Below, piece by piece: positions 4,862 to 7,568 of a DNA stretch of 7,568 nucleotides (positions are counted from its first letter, which is position 1; each line of letters opens with the position of its first letter). Both the position numbers and the translations under genes were made by a program. Source of the DNA: Bacteroidales bacterium (GTDB lineage: Bacteria; Bacteroidota; Bacteroidia; Bacteroidales; Muribaculaceae); the NCBI GenBank assembly GCA_009177195.1, contig WFMA01000205.1:17938-25505 (forward strand). Reading direction: 5' to 3'. The notes beneath the pieces were generated by a model. That model saw only the letters and a program-made list of their open reading frames with translations. It was not told the origin of the DNA and ran no database searches.

Positions 4862-6367
4862 TTATTTAGTCAAAGCGTCAATAATAGGGAGAGTCGCGTT
4901 GTGGATAAGGTCGCTGAAGAAATTGGGGAAACATCCGATAGCGGCGACACAGACAATCAGTGTCACGGTCGACAAGCGTTCCCACCATTCGGCATCAGTC
5001 AGCGAAAGATGATGCTCGTCATAAACCGGACCAAACAGCAGCTTGCCGACAACTCGCAGAATATATACCGCCGTGATTACGATTGAGCAGCATGCCACTA
5101 TCGTAAACACTCGATGGAACATATCGGCGTGCTGGAACGAACCGACGAAAATGGTCATTTCGGCAACAAAGCCCGACAATCCCGGCAATCCCAACGATGC
5201 CATACCGGCAATCACGTAGCAAACGGCAAGGAAAGGCATGATCTTCATCAAACCGCCCATCAACCTGATGTCACGGGTGTGCGTTCTGCCATAAATCATA
5301 CCGATCAATGCGAAGAACAGCGCCGTCATCAATCCGTGAGAAAGCATCTGCATCACAGCGCCGGTCATTGCCGTGGAGTTAAGCATCAGAATCGCAAACA
5401 ACACAAGACCGCAGTGGCTCACCGAAGAGTAAGCGTTGATATACTTGAGGTCGGTCTGCACACATGCGCTGAACGCGCCATATACCACCGAGATACCGGT
5501 AAGAATCAAGAAAATCCAAGATAATTCATTAGCGGCGAAAGGCATCAGATAGATTGCCACACGGAAACATCCGTAGCCTCCCAGCTTCATCAACACACCC
5601 GCATGGAGCATTGACACAGCGGTAGGAGCTGAAGCGTGACCGTCGGGGCTCCAAGTGTGGAACGGGAACATAGCTCCAAGCACTCCGAATCCCACGAATG
5701 TCATGGGGAAAAGGAAATACTGCCAGTTATGGTCGATAGCGTCATTAGCGCGGATCTCAAGCAAGTTCATAGTCAGCTGTCCGCCTTCGGGAGCCGAGTG
5801 ATAATAAATACCGAGGATACCGAGCATGAGGAATGCCGAGCCGCCCATAAGCATCAAGGTGAGTTTCATCGCTGAATACTCCTTTCTGCCCGTGCCCCAC
5901 AATCCGATCAGGAGGTACATCGGGATAAGAGCCACCTCATAGAACATGAACATGGTGAAAAGGTCGATCGAAATAAAGAATCCGAACACTCCGGTCGACA
6001 ACAGAATCAACCAAAGGAAAAAGTCCTTGGGAAGAGGGGTAATTTTCCATGAAGCGAACGAGCCCGCAAACACTATGATGGCTGAAAGCAGAAGCATCAC
6101 CACCGAAATCCCGTCGACACCCACCGCAAGATGAATGTTGAGCGGACGGAACCACATCCATGATCCTGTATAAAGCATGATATCATTGACTCCCGCTGCG
6201 CGCAACTGCAGGAAGTCAACAGTCAGATAGACTGACAACGCCACCAATGCCGATGATCCTACAACGGCGACAGCGCGTATCTGCTTCATGTCTCTGCACA
6301 GGAAGAGCAATCCGAGCATCACCAACGGGATGACTACGAAATATATCAATATGTTAGAAAATATCAT
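4862..6367 (-). CDS. nuoM: NADH-quinone oxidoreductase (complex I) subunit M
   Basis: 501 residues, the usual length, with about 14 membrane helices. It is the middle antiporter-like proton-pumping subunit, between NuoN and NuoL. Recognisable blocks are MFYEVALIPMYLLIG (141-155) with the essential TM5 Glu144, FPFHTWSPDGHASAPTAVS (234-252), GVLMKLGGYG with TM8 Lys261, QTDLKYINAYSSVSHCG (304-320), and LGLPGLSGFVAEMTIFVGSF with TM12 Glu403. An ungapped alignment from Lys261 back to the FPFHTW block places Leu230 where E. coli has Lys234, the TM7 lysine of the channel. This substitution is unusual against E. coli but may be normal in Bacteroidetes. A His (255) sits in TM8. The start is 31 nt after the nuoL stop, behind an A-rich leader. 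Confidence 0.97.
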   Translation of the reverse strand: MIFSNILIYFVVIPLVMLGLLFLCRDMKQIRAVAVVGSSALVALSVYLTVDFLQLRAAGVNDIMLYTGSWMWFRPLNIHLAVGVDGISVVMLLLSAIIVFAGSFASWKITPLPKDFFLWLILLSTGVFGFFISIDLFTMFMFYEVALIPMYLLIGLWGTGRKEYSAMKLTLMLMGGSAFLMLGILGIYYHSAPEGGQLTMNLLEIRANDAIDHNWQYFLFPMTFVGFGVLGAMFPFHTWSPDGHASAPTAVSMLHAGVLMKLGGYGCFRVAIYLMPFAANELSWIFLILTGISVVYGAFSACVQTDLKYINAYSSVSHCGLVLFAILMLNSTAMTGAVMQMLSHGLMTALFFALIGMIYGRTHTRDIRLMGGLMKIMPFLAVCYVIAGMASLGLPGLSGFVAEMTIFVGSFQHADMFHRVFTIVACCSIVITAVYILRVVGKLLFGPVYDEHHLSLTDAEWWERLSTVTLIVCVAAIGCFPNFFSDLIHNATLPIIDALTK

Positions 6368-6398
6368 AATTACTATATTTTATTTGCACTTTTAATTA

Positions 6399-7568
6399 TT
6401 ACAGAAGACATAGCCACACGATTGATGCCATAACGAGCGCTCCGACAAGATAGAGCCACACGTACATCTGAACATTTCCCGACTGAAGCCCCTTGATCGC
6501 CGACGACGTTTTCTGGGTAACAGTTGCAAACATATCCATTGTTCCGTCGATGATGTGGCGGTCAAACCATGCGATCGGCTTGCATATTCCGTTGAATATG
6601 ATCTTATGGGTGATGAACAGATAAAGCTCATCCCAATAGAAGCGGTGGAAACACCAGTTCCAAAGCGCGGGAAGCGCGTTCTTGAACTTCGCAGGCAGAG
6701 GATTCTCCTTGCGATACATCACCGTGGCAAGAGCGATGGCGAGAATTGCCACAGCAAGCGAAATCGCCGCAACCGACCAATTGAGGTGCTCAAGATTGGT
6801 GAAGAATGAAACATGGTCAAACATCGGCTTGCCGTTCCACGTAACGAGATTCCCGAAAGGAACGAATCCGGCAACACATGAAACCACCGAAAGGATAACC
6901 AGCGGAAGCGTCATCGTCCAAGTCTGGTCATGGGGAGCATGATGTCCTTCGGGAGTCTTATGCTCTTTCCACCAGAAGATAAGATAATAAAGACGGAACA
7001 TATAGAATGCGGTCAAACCGGCAACAGCCGACATCCACACATACCATAGCATCGAGTTGCCGAAACATGCCGTCAGAATCTCATCCTTAGAGAAGAATCC
7101 TGCGAAGGGGATGATACCGGCTATTGCAAGACAGCCAATAAGGAAGCTGATGTGAGTGATCGGCATATATTTGCGGAGTCCGTGCATCTCGGTATAATCA
7201 TTCGAGCCGATAGCATGGATGATTGCCCCGGCGCAAAGGAACAGTAGCGCCTTGAACATCGCATGGGTGAACAAGTGGAACATTCCCGCCATATATCCTA
7301 TGCCGTGATGGAACTCAGGGCGAGCCACGCCGAGCGAAACCATCATGAACGCAATCTGTGAAATTGTAGAGAACGCGAGAACACGTTTGATATCGATTTG
7401 CGTGCAAGCCACCATCGCTGCATAGAATGCCGTCAACGCGCCCACAACCGTGATAATTTCAAGCGAGGTCACTTCCATCAGATAAAGCGGGAACAATCGA
7501 GCCACAAGATACACACCCGCAACCACCATTGTCGCAGCATGGATAAGAGCCGAAACAGGAGTGGGACC
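6399..7568 (-). CDS. nuoL: NADH-quinone oxidoreductase (complex I) subunit L, C-terminal part
   Basis: The gene runs off the high-coordinate end of the window. 389 residues are visible, starting GPTPVSALIHAATM, and by comparison with E. coli NuoL about 240 N-terminal residues are missing. An internal ATG at 7527-7529 is not the real start. NuoL is the distal antiporter-like subunit of the membrane arm. Visible motifs (numbered from the first visible residue) include QIDIKRVLAFSTISQIAFM (about 57-75), THAMFKALLFL with the TM lysine at 106, and AGFFSKDEIL with Lys161-Asp162 in the TM12 region. The C-terminus (DELYLFITHKIIF onward) carries the long amphipathic lateral helix that lies along the membrane arm, and ends in a last membrane helix after GNVQMY. 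That C-terminal extension identifies L rather than M or N. The stop is TAA at 6399-6401. Confidence 0.96.
   Translation of the reverse strand, partial: GPTPVSALIHAATMVVAGVYLVARLFPLYLMEVTSLEIITVVGALTAFYAAMVACTQIDIKRVLAFSTISQIAFMMVSLGVARPEFHHGIGYMAGMFHLFTHAMFKALLFLCAGAIIHAIGSNDYTEMHGLRKYMPITHISFLIGCLAIAGIIPFAGFFSKDEILTACFGNSMLWYVWMSAVAGLTAFYMFRLYYLIFWWKEHKTPEGHHAPHDQTWTMTLPLVILSVVSCVAGFVPFGNLVTWNGKPMFDHVSFFTNLEHLNWSVAAISLAVAILAIALATVMYRKENPLPAKFKNALPALWNWCFHRFYWDELYLFITHKIIFNGICKPIAWFDRHIIDGTMDMFATVTQKTSSAIKGLQSGNVQMYVWLYLVGALVMASIVWLCLL

Noticed and set aside
6392..7170. Small open frames on both strands inside nuoL
   Set aside because: They overlap nuoL in other frames, and the nuoL reading explains the sequence fully.
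6399..7529. nuoL starting at the ATG at 7529
   Set aside because: The frame continues without a stop to the window edge and encodes the conserved GPTPVSALIHAAT segment before that Met, so the gene is simply cut by the window.

Overview
The window looks like a chromosomal segment of a member of the Bacteroidales, possibly Muribaculaceae. This is an inference. It rests on the Bacteroidetes-style NuoL/M/N proteins, the A-rich leaders that mostly lack a Shine-Dalgarno sequence, a TAnnTTTG-type -7 box, and a DUF2156 protein of a kind common in this order. All five large genes read on the minus strand, so they are described here from the high-coordinate end downwards.

Region 7568-3373 is the distal end of an operon for proton-pumping respiratory complex I. 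It holds nuoL (its 5' part lies beyond the window), nuoM and nuoN, separated by 31 and 10 nt. These encode the three antiporter-like membrane subunits that form the distal proton-pumping arm. The operon ends in a GC-rich hairpin at 3324-3351. Most key charged residues of the pumping channels are present. The exception is NuoM, where the TM7 lysine (Lys234 in E. coli) is aligned with leucine.

Region 3372-2656 is a 717-nt stretch without a large gene, but it is rich in structure. Next to nuoN lies a cluster of short palindromes (3201-3299), which looks like a dispersed REP-like element. Beside it is a short array of GTCAGT motifs inside a 30-nt tandem repeat (3087-3200). Beyond these is what appears to be a small independent plus-strand transcription unit: a promoter-like sequence (2724-2754), a leader hairpin, a possible 42-codon gene (2833-2961), a long stem-loop (2969-3006) and a convincing intrinsic terminator (3046-3083). 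This unit is the best candidate here for something undescribed, either a small protein or an RNA.

Region 2655-1741 is a DUF2156 protein, with a GNAT-like fold related to the C-terminal domain of phosphatidylglycerol lysyltransferase. After 77 nt comes a 547-residue protein at 1663-20 that joins an ABC-type AAA ATPase to a DUF4435 (TOPRIM-like) domain. That pair of domains is the one found in the PARIS anti-phage system (AriA plus AriB), here in a single chain. It is a defence candidate, but the assignment is not proven from sequence alone.
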